NCBI GenBank assembly: GCA_947168965.1
Contig: CAMVNW010000005.1
Coordinates: forward strand, 1 to 45,956
Source of the DNA: an uncultured Caryophanales bacterium
GTDB lineage: Bacteria > Bacillota_I > Bacilli_A > RF39 > UBA660
Direction: 5' to 3'
DNA length: 45,956 nt
Shown here: positions 19,596 to 30,146 of the stretch, one piece after another
Position numbering within the stretch: the stretch's first letter is position 1
How the letters are laid out: each line of letters begins with the position of its first letter
Notes under the pieces: generated by a model
What the model saw: the letters and a program-made list of their open reading frames with translations, nothing else
The model's database searches: none
What the model was told of the DNA's origin: nothing
Position numbers and translations under genes: made by a program

Positions 19596-20741
19596 TCATC
19601 TTAACCCCATATATCCCAAAAAAACAATATAAATAATTAAAATAATAATTCCATTAACCCTTTCAAAAGTAGAAGTTTTATGCTTTAAACCAACAGCCTG
19701 AGTAGCAATAATACCAGCTAATAATCCACCAATATGAGCCGCATTATCAATTCCATAAGTTAAAAAGCCCAAACCTAGATTAAGTATAATAAGAGGAATT
19801 ATTTGAGACTTCAAAACATTTCCTAAAAAAACTCTGTAATTATATCCAAAATAAAGCATTGAACCTAATAAACCAAATATTGCTCCAGAAGCACCTGCAC
19901 TAACACTATCAAAAAAAATAATAGACATTAAGCTTCCACATAAAGCACTAACTAAATAAACAATAATAAATTTTGCTTTGCCCAAAAAGCTTTCCATCTG
20001 ACTACCTATTACATATAATGAATAACTATTTACCAACAAATGAGGAACGCCTATATGTAAAAAAGCAGTAGTAATTAATCTAAAAATTTCTCCATCAACA
20101 ACTAAAGGTTTATATAATGCTCCAAATTTAATAAGAGTATAAAAATCCCTACTACCATTACCAAACAAATACATAAGTAAAAAAACAACAAAATTAATCA
20201 AAATAATCGCAAAAGTAACATATGGAGTTTTTCTCTTAAAAATATCAGATGCAATACTATTATCAAGCTCATTTTTTTTATTAATATCACTTGTTAACTT
20301 TAAAAACAATTCCATTCCATTTTCCTTAAAATTATCAGCCTTTTCTATATCAGGAAAAGTTTTAATAACATTAGAATTTGATTTTAAATCATCAATGCTT
20401 TTTAAATTAACAACATCTATATTGTTAATATCATCAAACTTACTAAGATCAACATTGTCACCTAAATTAATAAAAATACTTAAAGTATTAACCTTAAAAG
20501 AAAAAGTCTGTTTCTTAATTCTCTTTACAATTTGACGAGTTCTAAAAACATCAAATTTAAACTGTTCATTATTATGAATATAATTACTAACAATTCTAAC
20601 AATTTTATAATCACTATCCATATTTTCCAACCAAATTTCATTTTCGGCTCCATGTAAAACAATAGGATTATATCCTTGAACAGTAATAAAATAATGTAAT
20701 AACTTAACTACATTTTCATCAATACTTGTAACAGTATTCAT
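19596..20741 (-). CDS. Rhomboid family intramembrane serine protease with N-terminal cytosolic domain
   Basis: GASGAIFGLLG (Ser), AAHIGGLLAG (His), HIGVPHLLVNSYSLY; about 170-aa N-terminal domain before the TM core. Confidence 0.9.
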   Translation of the reverse strand: MNTVTSIDENVVKLLHYFITVQGYNPIVLHGAENEIWLENMDSDYKIVRIVSNYIHNNEQFKFDVFRTRQIVKRIKKQTFSFKVNTLSIFINLGDNVDLSKFDDINNIDVVNLKSIDDLKSNSNVIKTFPDIEKADNFKENGMELFLKLTSDINKKNELDNSIASDIFKRKTPYVTFAIILINFVVFLLMYLFGNGSRDFYTLIKFGALYKPLVVDGEIFRLITTAFLHIGVPHLLVNSYSLYVIGSQMESFLGKAKFIIVYLVSALCGSLMSIIFFDSVSAGASGAIFGLLGSMLYFGYNYRVFLGNVLKSQIIPLIILNLGLGFLTYGIDNAAHIGGLLAGIIATQAVGLKHKTSTFERVNGIIILIIYIVFLGYMGLR

Positions 20742-20742
20742 A

Positions 20743-21645
20743 CTATTCCTCCTTTAATTTATTAAGAATATTAACAAAACAATCAGGTAATTCAGAATTA
20801 AACATCATATGCTTTCCAGTAGTTGGATGAATAAAACCTAAAGTCTTTGCATGCAAACATTGTCCACTATCATCAATAATTTTACGTCTTCCATAAACAG
20901 GATCATTAACAACAGGATGTCCAATATAATTCATATGAACACGAATTTGATGAGTACGACCTGTTTCCAAAGAAAGTTCAATTAAAGTAGCATTATGATA
21001 TCTTTCCAACACTTTAAAATGAGTAACAGCATGTTTACTATTAACAGATGTAACCGCTTGTTTTTTTCTATCCTTAGGATCCCTTCCTATAGGAGCATCA
21101 ATAGTACCAGTATCATTTGGAATAACACCCCATACAAGAGCCCAATAAATACGTTCAGTAGTTTTATTTTCAAGTTGACGAGCTAAACATTCATGCGACT
21201 TATCATTTTTAGCAATCATTAATAAACCAGTAGTATCACGATCGATTCTATGAACAATACCAGGTCTAAATTCACCATTAATACTACTTAAATTCTTAGA
21301 ATGATATAAAAGACCATTAACCAAAGTACCACTAGTATTACCAACAGCAGGATGAACAACAATACCATTTGCCTTATTAACAACAATAACATCGTCATCC
21401 TCATACACAATATCTAAATCCATTTTTTCAGCAGTAGCAGTCATAACCTCTTCTTCAATATCATCAAGAACAATTAAATCATTATCACGAACTACATAAC
21501 TTGACTTAATACTTTTCCCATTTACAGTAACATGACCATTTTTAATTAAACTCTGAATCTTGCTACGACTCTTATCAACAACATTAAGTAAATAAGAATC
21601 TATTCTTTCTCCACCGTTATCAACTTTAAATTCCATCTTTCGCAC
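20743..21645 (-). CDS. RluD-family 23S rRNA pseudouridine synthase
   Basis: S4 domain; GIVHRIDRDTTGLLMIAKND active-site motif; GRTHQIRVH. Confidence 0.94.
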   Translation of the reverse strand: MRKMEFKVDNGGERIDSYLLNVVDKSRSKIQSLIKNGHVTVNGKSIKSSYVVRDNDLIVLDDIEEEVMTATAEKMDLDIVYEDDDVIVVNKANGIVVHPAVGNTSGTLVNGLLYHSKNLSSINGEFRPGIVHRIDRDTTGLLMIAKNDKSHECLARQLENKTTERIYWALVWGVIPNDTGTIDAPIGRDPKDRKKQAVTSVNSKHAVTHFKVLERYHNATLIELSLETGRTHQIRVHMNYIGHPVVNDPVYGRRKIIDDSGQCLHAKTLGFIHPTTGKHMMFNSELPDCFVNILNKLKEE

Positions 21646-22093
21646 CTCTCACAGTATCAATAATAGTTAAAATTACAGAACAAACAATACATGCATCAGC
21701 CAAGTTAAACACAGGAAAATTATAACCGAAAATATAAAAATCAAGATAATCAACAACATAACCATATGCTATTCTATCATATAGATTACCTAAAATACCA
21801 CCTATCAATAAAGAACATGTTATTATATCTTTCCATTTAAATACTCTGTTTTTTAATAAAAAATAATAAATAAGAACCAATGCAAAAACAGAAATTAAAA
21901 CAAGAAAAATTCTATTACCATATAAAATACTAAATGCAGCACCATAATTATGAACATTTCCTATATATAAAAAATCTTTAATAACAGTAACTGAAGAATT
22001 TAAACTTATATTAAACCCAATAAAAATTTTAATTAATTGATCTATAATAAAAATAATTACACTAAATAACATCAGTCTTTTCAATTTAATCAC
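21626..22093 (-). CDS. lspA: Lipoprotein signal peptidase II
   Basis: IDQLIKI, NYGAAFSIL, GNLYDRI, FNLADACI catalytic motifs. Confidence 0.93.
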   Translation of the reverse strand: MIKLKRLMLFSVIIFIIDQLIKIFIGFNISLNSSVTVIKDFLYIGNVHNYGAAFSILYGNRIFLVLISVFALVLIYYFLLKNRVFKWKDIITCSLLIGGILGNLYDRIAYGYVVDYLDFYIFGYNFPVFNLADACIVCSVILTIIDTVRGAKDGI

Positions 22094-22118
22094 CTAAAAT
22101 ATTATAACAAATAAAAAA

Positions 22119-22149
22119 TAAAAAAACTAGTCTTTAACAAAAACTAGTT
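22119..22149 (-). terminator. ftsZ terminator
   Basis: AACTAGT-TTTTGTTAAAG-ACTAGTT followed by T6 on minus strand. Confidence 0.7.
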
Positions 22150-22156
22150 CATTATA

Positions 22157-23227
22157 TTAAAAGCCTCTTTTTCTTAAAAATGTAGGAATAATAGACTCAT
22201 CGTCACTACCCTCATCACTATCAGAATCAGTATCCTTACTTCTTCTATTATCATCATAAGAATGATATAAAGGTTCACTATTATCTTCAAATCCAGTTGC
22301 AATAACTGTAACAATTATTTCATCAGTTAAATTTTCATTGATAACAGCACCAAATATAGTATTGATATCAGTATTAGCACTTGTTCTGATAACCTCTGCA
22401 GCCTCTTCTACTTCATATAAAGTAAGATTAGTTCCACCTGTTACATTTATAATAGCATCAGTAGCACCACTAATACTTGTTTCAAGAAGTGGACTTGAAA
22501 CAGCTTGTTCAGCGGCCTCAGTTGCTCTGTTCTCACCAACACCTATTCCAATACCTATTAAAGCATTACCACGTTTTTCCATAACAGCCTTAACATCGGC
22601 AAAATCCAAATTGATTAAACCAGCAACAGCTATTAAATCTGAAATTGATTGTACACCACGTCTTAAAACGTTATCTACTTCTTTAAATGATTCAAGAAGT
22701 GGAGTTGATTTATCAATAATATCTCTTAACTTATCATTTGGAATAACAATCAATGTATCAACATGTTTCTTTAATTCCTCGATACCAGAAAGTGCTTGTT
22801 CCATTCTCTTACGGCCTTCCCAACCAAAAGGCTTAGTAACAATACCAACAGTTAAAGCACCTAAATCTTGAGCAATACCAGCAATAACAGGAGCTGCACC
22901 TGTTCCAGTTCCGCCACCCATACCGCAAGTAACGAAAACCATATCTGCACCCTCTAAAGCAGCTTGTATTTCATCTTTAGATTCTATCGCAGCATCCTTA
23001 CCGTTTTCAGGCTTACCACCAGCACCTCTACCACCAGTTAAATTAGCACCAATTTGAATTTTAATTGGAGCTTGTGATGTATTTAAAACTTGTAAATCAG
23101 TATTAGCAACAATAAAATCAACACCCTTAACACCTGATTCAATCATTCTATTAACGGCATTATTTCCACCGCCACCAACACCAATAACCTTTATTTTTGC
23201 TATTTGATCCATTTCTAATCCAAACAT
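22157..23227 (-). CDS. ftsZ: Cell division GTPase FtsZ
   Basis: GGGTGTG tubulin signature, T7 loop [12 protein letters not shown]-terminal peptide [11 protein letters not shown]. Confidence 0.98.
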   Translation of the reverse strand: MFGLEMDQIAKIKVIGVGGGGNNAVNRMIESGVKGVDFIVANTDLQVLNTSQAPIKIQIGANLTGGRGAGGKPENGKDAAIESKDEIQAALEGADMVFVTCGMGGGTGTGAAPVIAGIAQDLGALTVGIVTKPFGWEGRKRMEQALSGIEELKKHVDTLIVIPNDKLRDIIDKSTPLLESFKEVDNVLRRGVQSISDLIAVAGLINLDFADVKAVMEKRGNALIGIGIGVGENRATEAAEQAVSSPLLETSISGATDAIINVTGGTNLTLYEVEEAAEVIRTSANTDINTIFGAVINENLTDEIIVTVIATGFEDNSEPLYHSYDDNRRSKDTDSDSDEGSDDESIIPTFLRKRGF

Positions 23228-24475
23228 TTACATATCCTCCTCATTCGAATCACCAAAGAAGTATCCAAAAACCTTACCTAACATTGACTCCTCTGTTATA
23301 TTTAACATACCACGCTTTGAAACCGAATAATCATCAAAGTCACTATCTACCATTGTACTATTTTGATCTAATAATTTCAAGCGATTAACGTAATAAACAA
23401 TATTTCCTATAGCCGAAGAATATTTGTTATCTCTTATTCCGATAATATTTACATTACCAATAATAACACTATTTCCAAACACTTCCTCAGCAACAGCTCT
23501 AAAGCCTTCCATATTACTAATTCCACCAGTAATTATAATATATTCCATTTTTCTATTAGCTAAAATATTAATCTCTTTTTTAGCAAGAGTTAAAATTTCC
23601 TCAATACGTGACATAACAATATCAGTAGCCTCAAATTGATTAATACGCTCATTATCATCTATATTATAAAATTCAGTATTATTTGCATATTTTTTATGTG
23701 CATACGCAAACTTTTCCTTAATCTTACTAGCTTTCTTTAAATCTATCTTATACATATAAGATAAATCATTATCAACATTCTTTCCACCCATACCAATAAT
23801 ACTATTTTTAATAATAATACTCTTATTATAAATGGAAACATTAGTAGTTTCATAACCAATATTAATAATAGCCCCTAACTTAGAATCAGTTTCCTTGTTC
23901 TTAAAAGCATTGATATCACCTATACCATTTAATGAAATATCAACAACCTCTAACCCAATATTATCAATCAAACTAACAACTGAATAAATATTTTTCTTAG
24001 GAACCAAAGAAACAACAGCCCTAACGCCAAGAACATCGCCCATAAGTCCTTTAGGATCTTTAATACCTGCTTGTCCATCAATAGAAAAATCAATAGGTAT
24101 AACAGAAACAATTTCTTTAGAAAAAGAATTACTCTTTAAAGCAGTTTCCAAAACCTTAGAAATGTGATATCCAGAAATAACTGATTCACTAGAATCAATT
24201 TTAATTTCTCCTTCAATCTTAGAAAACTCAGCAAAATAACTTGGTATGTTTACTAAAACTTTTTTTATCTCAAATCCTAACATTTTTTCAACTTCTGTAA
24301 TTGCCTTTTTCAAAGACTTAGATGCCTCATTAACATCAGTAATTAAACCTTTTTTTATTCCTTTAGATTTTGTAGATGACGCAGCAAGTAAATTCAATTT
24401 ACCTTTATAAAGCTCTGTAACAATGACTTTAGTAGTATCAGTACCTATATCAACACTTGTATAAATATGCTTCAC
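23228..24475 (-). CDS. ftsA: Cell division protein FtsA
   Basis: SVDIGTDTTKVIV ATPase motif, IITGGISNMEG, C-terminal amphipathic MLGKVFGYFFG; precedes ftsZ. Confidence 0.94.
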   Translation of the reverse strand: MKHIYTSVDIGTDTTKVIVTELYKGKLNLLAASSTKSKGIKKGLITDVNEASKSLKKAITEVEKMLGFEIKKVLVNIPSYFAEFSKIEGEIKIDSSESVISGYHISKVLETALKSNSFSKEIVSVIPIDFSIDGQAGIKDPKGLMGDVLGVRAVVSLVPKKNIYSVVSLIDNIGLEVVDISLNGIGDINAFKNKETDSKLGAIINIGYETTNVSIYNKSIIIKNSIIGMGGKNVDNDLSYMYKIDLKKASKIKEKFAYAHKKYANNTEFYNIDDNERINQFEATDIVMSRIEEILTLAKKEINILANRKMEYIIITGGISNMEGFRAVAEEVFGNSVIIGNVNIIGIRDNKYSSAIGNIVYYVNRLKLLDQNSTMVDSDFDDYSVSKRGMLNITEESMLGKVFGYFFGDSNEEDM

Positions 24476-24536
24476 CTTATCATCTCCTACAATCTAAAAA
24501 TTATTATACTATAAAAACAGTCAAAAGTAAAAGAAA

Positions 24537-24558
24537 AATTAGAAAAAAATTTCTAATT
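24537..24558 (-). terminator. Hairpin terminator between divIB and ftsA
   Basis: AATTAGAAA-TTTT-TTTCTAATT followed by TTT. Confidence 0.5.
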
Positions 24559-25212
24559 ATCCAAAATCTTAAAATATTCACCCGAATCCAAATAAAGAAT
24601 ACCTTTATGATTATTAAAATTAATAACCATATCAAAATACCTATTTAAATCCTCAAATCTATCCAAATCAATATAAACATAATTACCATCATTCATTGAA
24701 AACAAGAATAATTTTTTATCAACTTCATTAGGAGTATATTCTATTTCCGAAATATTATCATAAACAAGTAAATCAATTAATGATAATTGAGACAAAAATT
24801 CAGTATAAATAGAAGAATCAACACTATTAACAAGAGTAGGAATATTAAAACTGTCACTAGTACTACTTCCGTCCATTAAAATAGTATTTGAATTTTTTTC
24901 ATCATAAAATAAGGGCCTGTTTTCAACAACAGAAATATAAACCTTGCTAAATCCCTTCTTCTTAACATTAACACTAGAAACATAATTACTCTTTTTTATA
25001 TTAGACTCAATAGAATTGCTAGTAGTTAAAATAGCACTAGGATAATTTTGAATTTTAGCTAGTTCAATTATAGTTTGTTCACTTAAAAAACTATTACCAG
25101 AAATATATATATTACTGATTCTTAAACTAAGTAATTTAAGTAACAATAAAACAATAAAAACAATTATTAATATAAATATAATTAAATTTTTATACTTAAT
25201 TTTTCGAGTCAT
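24553..25212 (-). CDS. divIB: Cell division protein DivIB/FtsQ (POTRA domain)
   Basis: N-terminal TM then 'LRISNIYISGNSFLSEQTIIELAKI' POTRA; position between murB and ftsA. Confidence 0.82.
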   Translation of the reverse strand: MTRKIKYKNLIIFILIIVFIVLLLLKLLSLRISNIYISGNSFLSEQTIIELAKIQNYPSAILTTSNSIESNIKKSNYVSSVNVKKKGFSKVYISVVENRPLFYDEKNSNTILMDGSSTSDSFNIPTLVNSVDSSIYTEFLSQLSLIDLLVYDNISEIEYTPNEVDKKLFLFSMNDGNYVYIDLDRFEDLNRYFDMVINFNNHKGILYLDSGEYFKILDN

Positions 25213-25222
25213 ATTCCACCTT

Positions 25223-26131
25223 TTATTCTACAAATTCTTGTTCAACCTTTAAATCAATATCATATTTTTCCTTTACTGATTTTCTTATTTCCGATATTAA
25301 ATCATAAATATCATGTCCAGTTGCACCACCAGTATTAATAATAAAATTAGCATGTTTTTCACTTACTTGAGCACCACCTATAGACTTTCCTTTAAATCCA
25401 AGCTCCTCAATAAGTCTTCCAGCATAATCATCAGTAGGATTTCTAAAAACACTACCTGCACTTGGATACTCTAATGGTTGAGAAGAAAATCTTCTCTCAC
25501 GTCTATTATTAACCAACTCCATTATCTCATCTTTATCACCATGAGACAACTTAAATTGAGCAGCTAAGCAAATATAATCATGATTACTCTGTAAAACTGA
25601 AGTTCTATAACCAAATTTAAAATCACTATTACTATATTTTACAATCTCAAGTTCTGGTGTTAAAATCAATGCACTCTCCAATATAGAAGAAATATCACTA
25701 TTATAAGCACCAGCATTCATATAAACAGATCCACCTACACTACCGGGAATACCAGTAGCAAATTCCATTCCAGATAAACCCATCATTGAACATTTCAAAG
25801 CAAGTTTCATCAAATTAAATCCTGCACCTGCAGTAACAATAGTATCATTAATATCTAAACTATTAAAATTATCTAATTTAATCAAAATTCCATCATAAAC
25901 ACTATCAATAAACACAAGATTAGAACCATTACCTAAAATTTTATATTTTAAACCATTTGTTTTAATATAATCAATTAATCTCTTCAATCCATCTATATCA
26001 CTAGGAATTACTAAAACACGTCCTGTACCATTAATCTTATATGTAGTATATTTAGATAAATCAACATTTTCGATTACATCACCAACATTTAAATCATATA
26101 TATCTTTTATATTCATAATTTTACTTCCCAT
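25223..26131 (-). CDS. murB: UDP-N-acetylenolpyruvoylglucosamine reductase
   Basis: TTYKINGTG, GNGSNLVF, GIPGSVGGSVYMNAGAY, PSAGSVFRNP. Confidence 0.96.
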   Translation of the reverse strand: MGSKIMNIKDIYDLNVGDVIENVDLSKYTTYKINGTGRVLVIPSDIDGLKRLIDYIKTNGLKYKILGNGSNLVFIDSVYDGILIKLDNFNSLDINDTIVTAGAGFNLMKLALKCSMMGLSGMEFATGIPGSVGGSVYMNAGAYNSDISSILESALILTPELEIVKYSNSDFKFGYRTSVLQSNHDYICLAAQFKLSHGDKDEIMELVNNRRERRFSSQPLEYPSAGSVFRNPTDDYAGRLIEELGFKGKSIGGAQVSEKHANFIINTGGATGHDIYDLISEIRKSVKEKYDIDLKVEQEFVE

Positions 26132-27200
26132 CTACCAAACTCTTTATATTTTCATAAATCAAAGATGCACTACCATCAACCATCATAGACTTCAAGTTCT
26201 TTTTCATATCTTTAATTTTTTCTTCATCATTCAACAGCTCATCAATTTTTCTAACTAATATATCCCCTTTTAAATCTTTTTCCTCAATCATAACAGAACC
26301 ATTTTCATTAACTAAATCAAGGGCATTCTTATACTGATGATTATTAGCTACATATGGACTTGGAATTAAAATAGAAGGTAAACCTAACGCAATAATCTCA
26401 CTCATAGTAGAAGCACCAGCACGACTAACAATCAAATCAACATTTTTCATCAAACCAGTCATACCATCAACATATGGAACAACATGTACATTATTAGGAA
26501 AACTATTCTTAGAAACATCATCGTAAGACTTTGAACCAGTAACAAATAAAACATCATAATCCTTATTATTAAATAAACTCATAACACTAATTAAATAATC
26601 ATTAATTCTACTTGAACCCAAAGAACCCATAACAATCAAAACTAGTTTTCTATCATCAGAAATACCAAAAACACTTTTCTTAATTGGTTTCTTTAAAATA
26701 GCGTCTTCACTACAAGGATTACCTGTAAAAACAACATTATTATTAGAAAAATATTTCATACTATTCTTAAAAGAAACACAAACCAAATCAGAATACTTAC
26801 TTAAAAATTGATTACTTTTTCCTGGTAAACTATTTTGTTCATGAATAACTGTTTTATAACCTAATTTTTTAGCAGCAAAAATAACAGGAGCAGTAACATA
26901 TCCACCAACACCAATAACAACATCAGGATTAAATTCACGAATTAAATCCTTACATCTTTTATAACTCTTAACAAGACATCCCGCAGTTTTAAAATTTTTA
27001 ATAATATTCTTACTAAAACCATATATCTCAATTGATTCAAAAGGTATACCAGCCTTAGGAACAATATCATTTTCCATTCTATTGTGAGTACCTATATATA
27101 AAAACTCACTATTAGGTTCTTCCTTCTTAATCTTATTAATAATAGCCAAAGCCGGATAAATATGTCCGCCAGTTCCACCAGCACTAACAATAACTCTCAT
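26121..27200 (-). CDS. murG: Undecaprenyl-PP-MurNAc-pentapeptide GlcNAc transferase
   Basis: SAGGTGGHIYPALAI, GVGGYVTAP, HEQNSLPGKSN, SRAGASTMSE. Confidence 0.97.
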   Translation of the reverse strand: MRVIVSAGGTGGHIYPALAIINKIKKEEPNSEFLYIGTHNRMENDIVPKAGIPFESIEIYGFSKNIIKNFKTAGCLVKSYKRCKDLIREFNPDVVIGVGGYVTAPVIFAAKKLGYKTVIHEQNSLPGKSNQFLSKYSDLVCVSFKNSMKYFSNNNVVFTGNPCSEDAILKKPIKKSVFGISDDRKLVLIVMGSLGSSRINDYLISVMSLFNNKDYDVLFVTGSKSYDDVSKNSFPNNVHVVPYVDGMTGLMKNVDLIVSRAGASTMSEIIALGLPSILIPSPYVANNHQYKNALDLVNENGSVMIEEKDLKGDILVRKIDELLNDEEKIKDMKKNLKSMMVDGSASLIYENIKSLVDGK

Positions 27201-27269
27201 AAAATCCCCTCACTAAGTTCTATATCATTATACCATAATTATATGAAATTAAAATATTTTTTAGAAAAT

Positions 27270-27293
27270 AAAATAGGGAAAAATCCCTATTTT
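27270..27293 (-). terminator. Intrinsic terminator after prepilin peptidase
   Basis: Perfect 10-bp stem AAAATAGGGA/TCCCTATTTT. Confidence 0.6.
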
Positions 27294-28051
27294 ACAATCA
27301 AACTTAAAACAAAATTTATATCAATCTTAAATAAAACAATTAATATAGCAGCAATACCTAAATAAGGTCCAAAAGGAAGAATATGATTATCGTCCTTTTT
27401 CATAAGAATTAAAGAAATTGGAAGCCCAATAATAGAAGCTAAAAATATACATACAATTACCATTTGCCATCCAAACATTAATCCAAAAATAAACATCAAC
27501 TTAATATCGCCGCCACCCATAGACTCACGTTTAAATAAAAAATCACCAAACAATTTAATAGAATACATTATCGCAAAAGAAATTAACCCATATAATAAAT
27601 GAATCAATGCATAATACCATCCATAAATTATAAACATTTCAATTGATAACGCAATACCAAAAAAAATCAAAACCCCATCACTTATTATCATGTAATAAAT
27701 ATCGCTTAAACTAGTAATCATAACCATAGAAATAAAAGTCAAAACAATAATTAAATCTAAACTAAATCCATAAGATAAATAAGATAATCCAAATAGTAAA
27801 CCACAAACTATTTCAAATAAAGGATAAAAAACAGAAATTTTACATTTACAATTTTTACATTTTCCCATTTGAAATAAATAAGAAAAGATTGGAACCAATT
27901 CTAATGGTCCCAACCTATGATTACAATTAGGACAATGTGATGGAGGAAAAACGATAGATTCACCCTTAGGTATTCTATAAGCAACAACATAATAAAATGA
28001 ACCAAGAATAGCACCTATCATAAAAAAGCTTAAAAACATAAAACAATCCAC
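27287..28051 (-). CDS. Type IV prepilin peptidase / leader peptidase
   Basis: CPNCNHRLGPLELVPIFSYL...CKNCKC zinc motifs, GGGDIKLM and TSLSDIYY Asp motifs; GTG start proposed at 28051 with AGGAGGG SD. Confidence 0.93.
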   Translation of the reverse strand: MDCFMFLSFFMIGAILGSFYYVVAYRIPKGESIVFPPSHCPNCNHRLGPLELVPIFSYLFQMGKCKNCKCKISVFYPLFEIVCGLLFGLSYLSYGFSLDLIIVLTFISMVMITSLSDIYYMIISDGVLIFFGIALSIEMFIIYGWYYALIHLLYGLISFAIMYSIKLFGDFLFKRESMGGGDIKLMFIFGLMFGWQMVIVCIFLASIIGLPISLILMKKDDNHILPFGPYLGIAAILIVLFKIDINFVLSLIVK

Positions 28052-28061
28052 AATATCCCTC

Positions 28062-30035
28062 CTAAACCTGTTGAATAGATTGATACATATTAAACATAGG
28101 TAATACAATTGATAATACAATAACACCAACCATAGCAGTTAAAAAAACAATAAGTATCGGTTCAATAAACGTTTTAATTCTTGTAACCGAATTCTGATGT
28201 AACTCTTGATAATAAACAGAAACCTTAGACATCATTTCAGGCAATTGTCCAGTACGTTCACCAGTAACAATCATCTCATACGCTGGAATAGGAAAAGCCC
28301 AATGTCCATCAAATTCAGCAGATAATCTTTCACCACGTGCTAGATTGGTAACAGTATTAAAAATCAAACTCTTATATATTTCATTTTGAGTAACACGACT
28401 CAAAATTTCCATACTATCAGTAATATAAACATTATGTGCTAACAAAGATGAAAAAGTTTTAGTAAACATAGTAACTTCCTTAAAGATTATAATATTATTA
28501 ACAACAGGAATATGCATCAAAGACCATTGAATAATAGTCCTAAATGCCCTATTCTTCTTATATAAAAATCTAAATAAAAGAAGGAATATTACAACACCAA
28601 TACCAATATAAATAATATTTTTCTTTAAGAAATAACTAGTATTCATAATAAATTTTGTTATTTTAGGAATTTCAACACCATCCATAGAATCGTAAATATC
28701 TACAAATTTAGGAATAACATATAACATAATAAATGTTAAAACTCCAATAGCAAAAATAAATACAATAGAAGGATACATCATCGCTGTAATCATTTGCTTT
28801 CTAGTCTTTTCAGTTTCAGTATAATAATCAGACATATCATCTAAAACTTCAGGTAATTCACCAGTCATTTCAGAAGACTTTACCATAGTAATTAATAAAT
28901 TTGGAAAAGCAACTCCTCTGTTTTCCATGGCAGTACTTAAGTTTTCACCCATAGATAGATCATAAATAATCATCTTAAATATTTTTTTATAACTCTTCTT
29001 TTTATATTGACGAGATAAAATTTTTAAAGATTCAATTAAAGTAATACCAGATTTCAAATAAGTAGATAATTGAGTAATAAAGAAAATTAAATCCTTAGTC
29101 TTTATTTTAACTTTATTAGCACCACTAGAGCCATGAAGCATTTGAATCCATTTATTTGTTCTAATACTATAAACTTCATATCCTTCACTTAGTAAATAAG
29201 AATGTATTTCAACCTTAGAAAAACCATCAGCATATCCCTTAAGAATTTTTCCATCAGCATCCTTAACTACATACTCATACATAATTTTAACATCACTACG
29301 TTCAGCTTCTTTTCCACCATTAAACTCAACAAGTAATGCTTCCCTGTTCATATCAAGTTTATTTCTTTTATTTCTAGCAAAACTAGTATTTTCCCATTTA
29401 TCATTAATATACTTTTCAATTTTTTTAGGAATATCCTTTATATTCTTAACAAAATTATTTATCTTATCAGCAAAAGTTAATTTATTAATAGTTATACTAT
29501 CATCTTGAATTTTTTTATTTTTTCTAACTTTCTTATTAGACTCTAAACTTTTCTTTAAAACCTCTTCTTCTCTTTTTTCCTTAGCAAGTCTTGCCTTAGT
29601 TTTTGTCTCAATTTTAGCAAGTTTAGCTTGCTGTTTCAATTTTTGTCTTTCACTTAATTTTTTCTCTTTAGTAGGTTTATTAGAAGCTAATTTTTTCTTA
29701 GAACTTTTAATTCTTTGAATTTTAGCCTTTTTTTCTAATTTCTTTCTCTTCTTTTCCTCTATCTTAGCTAACTTAGCCTGTTTCTTTTCTTGGATTAATC
29801 TTTTTCTTTCATTAATTGAAGATTGTCTTGCCTCTTCTTTTTTCAAACGTAAAGCTTCAGCCTTAGCAATTCTCTCTTGCTTTGCCTTTTCTCTTTTAAC
29901 TATATTACTTGTTTTTGAAGATAATTTTTTCAAATCCTTTTTACCATTAATAGTAAATACTTTCAAAAAAAGTCTCACAAAAAACATTATACCTTTATAA
30001 ATTAAAACACAAAAGCGTAACAATTTCTTGCTCAT
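28062..30035 (-). CDS. PilC/GspF-type inner membrane platform protein with long Lys-rich N-terminal extension
   Basis: Two T2SSF repeats (IFFITQLSTYLKSGITLIESL..., MFTKTFSSLLAHNVYITDSMEIL...); N-terminal about 200 aa highly charged coiled coil. Confidence 0.9.
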   Translation of the reverse strand: MSKKLLRFCVLIYKGIMFFVRLFLKVFTINGKKDLKKLSSKTSNIVKREKAKQERIAKAEALRLKKEEARQSSINERKRLIQEKKQAKLAKIEEKKRKKLEKKAKIQRIKSSKKKLASNKPTKEKKLSERQKLKQQAKLAKIETKTKARLAKEKREEEVLKKSLESNKKVRKNKKIQDDSITINKLTFADKINNFVKNIKDIPKKIEKYINDKWENTSFARNKRNKLDMNREALLVEFNGGKEAERSDVKIMYEYVVKDADGKILKGYADGFSKVEIHSYLLSEGYEVYSIRTNKWIQMLHGSSGANKVKIKTKDLIFFITQLSTYLKSGITLIESLKILSRQYKKKSYKKIFKMIIYDLSMGENLSTAMENRGVAFPNLLITMVKSSEMTGELPEVLDDMSDYYTETEKTRKQMITAMMYPSIVFIFAIGVLTFIMLYVIPKFVDIYDSMDGVEIPKITKFIMNTSYFLKKNIIYIGIGVVIFLLLFRFLYKKNRAFRTIIQWSLMHIPVVNNIIIFKEVTMFTKTFSSLLAHNVYITDSMEILSRVTQNEIYKSLIFNTVTNLARGERLSAEFDGHWAFPIPAYEMIVTGERTGQLPEMMSKVSVYYQELHQNSVTRIKTFIEPILIVFLTAMVGVIVLSIVLPMFNMYQSIQQV

Positions 30036-30146
30036 ACAAGTATCACACCTATCTTATCATTAAACTATAACAATTATAACATAAATTAAATATTTATAAA
30101 ACATTTTTTTTATTTTTCATATAATATATTAGAAAGGATTATATTT

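Noticed and set aside
22338-22871. 177-aa plus-strand ORF antisense to ftsZ
   Set aside because: Shadow ORF; composition mirrors the ftsZ codon pattern, no SD, no motif.
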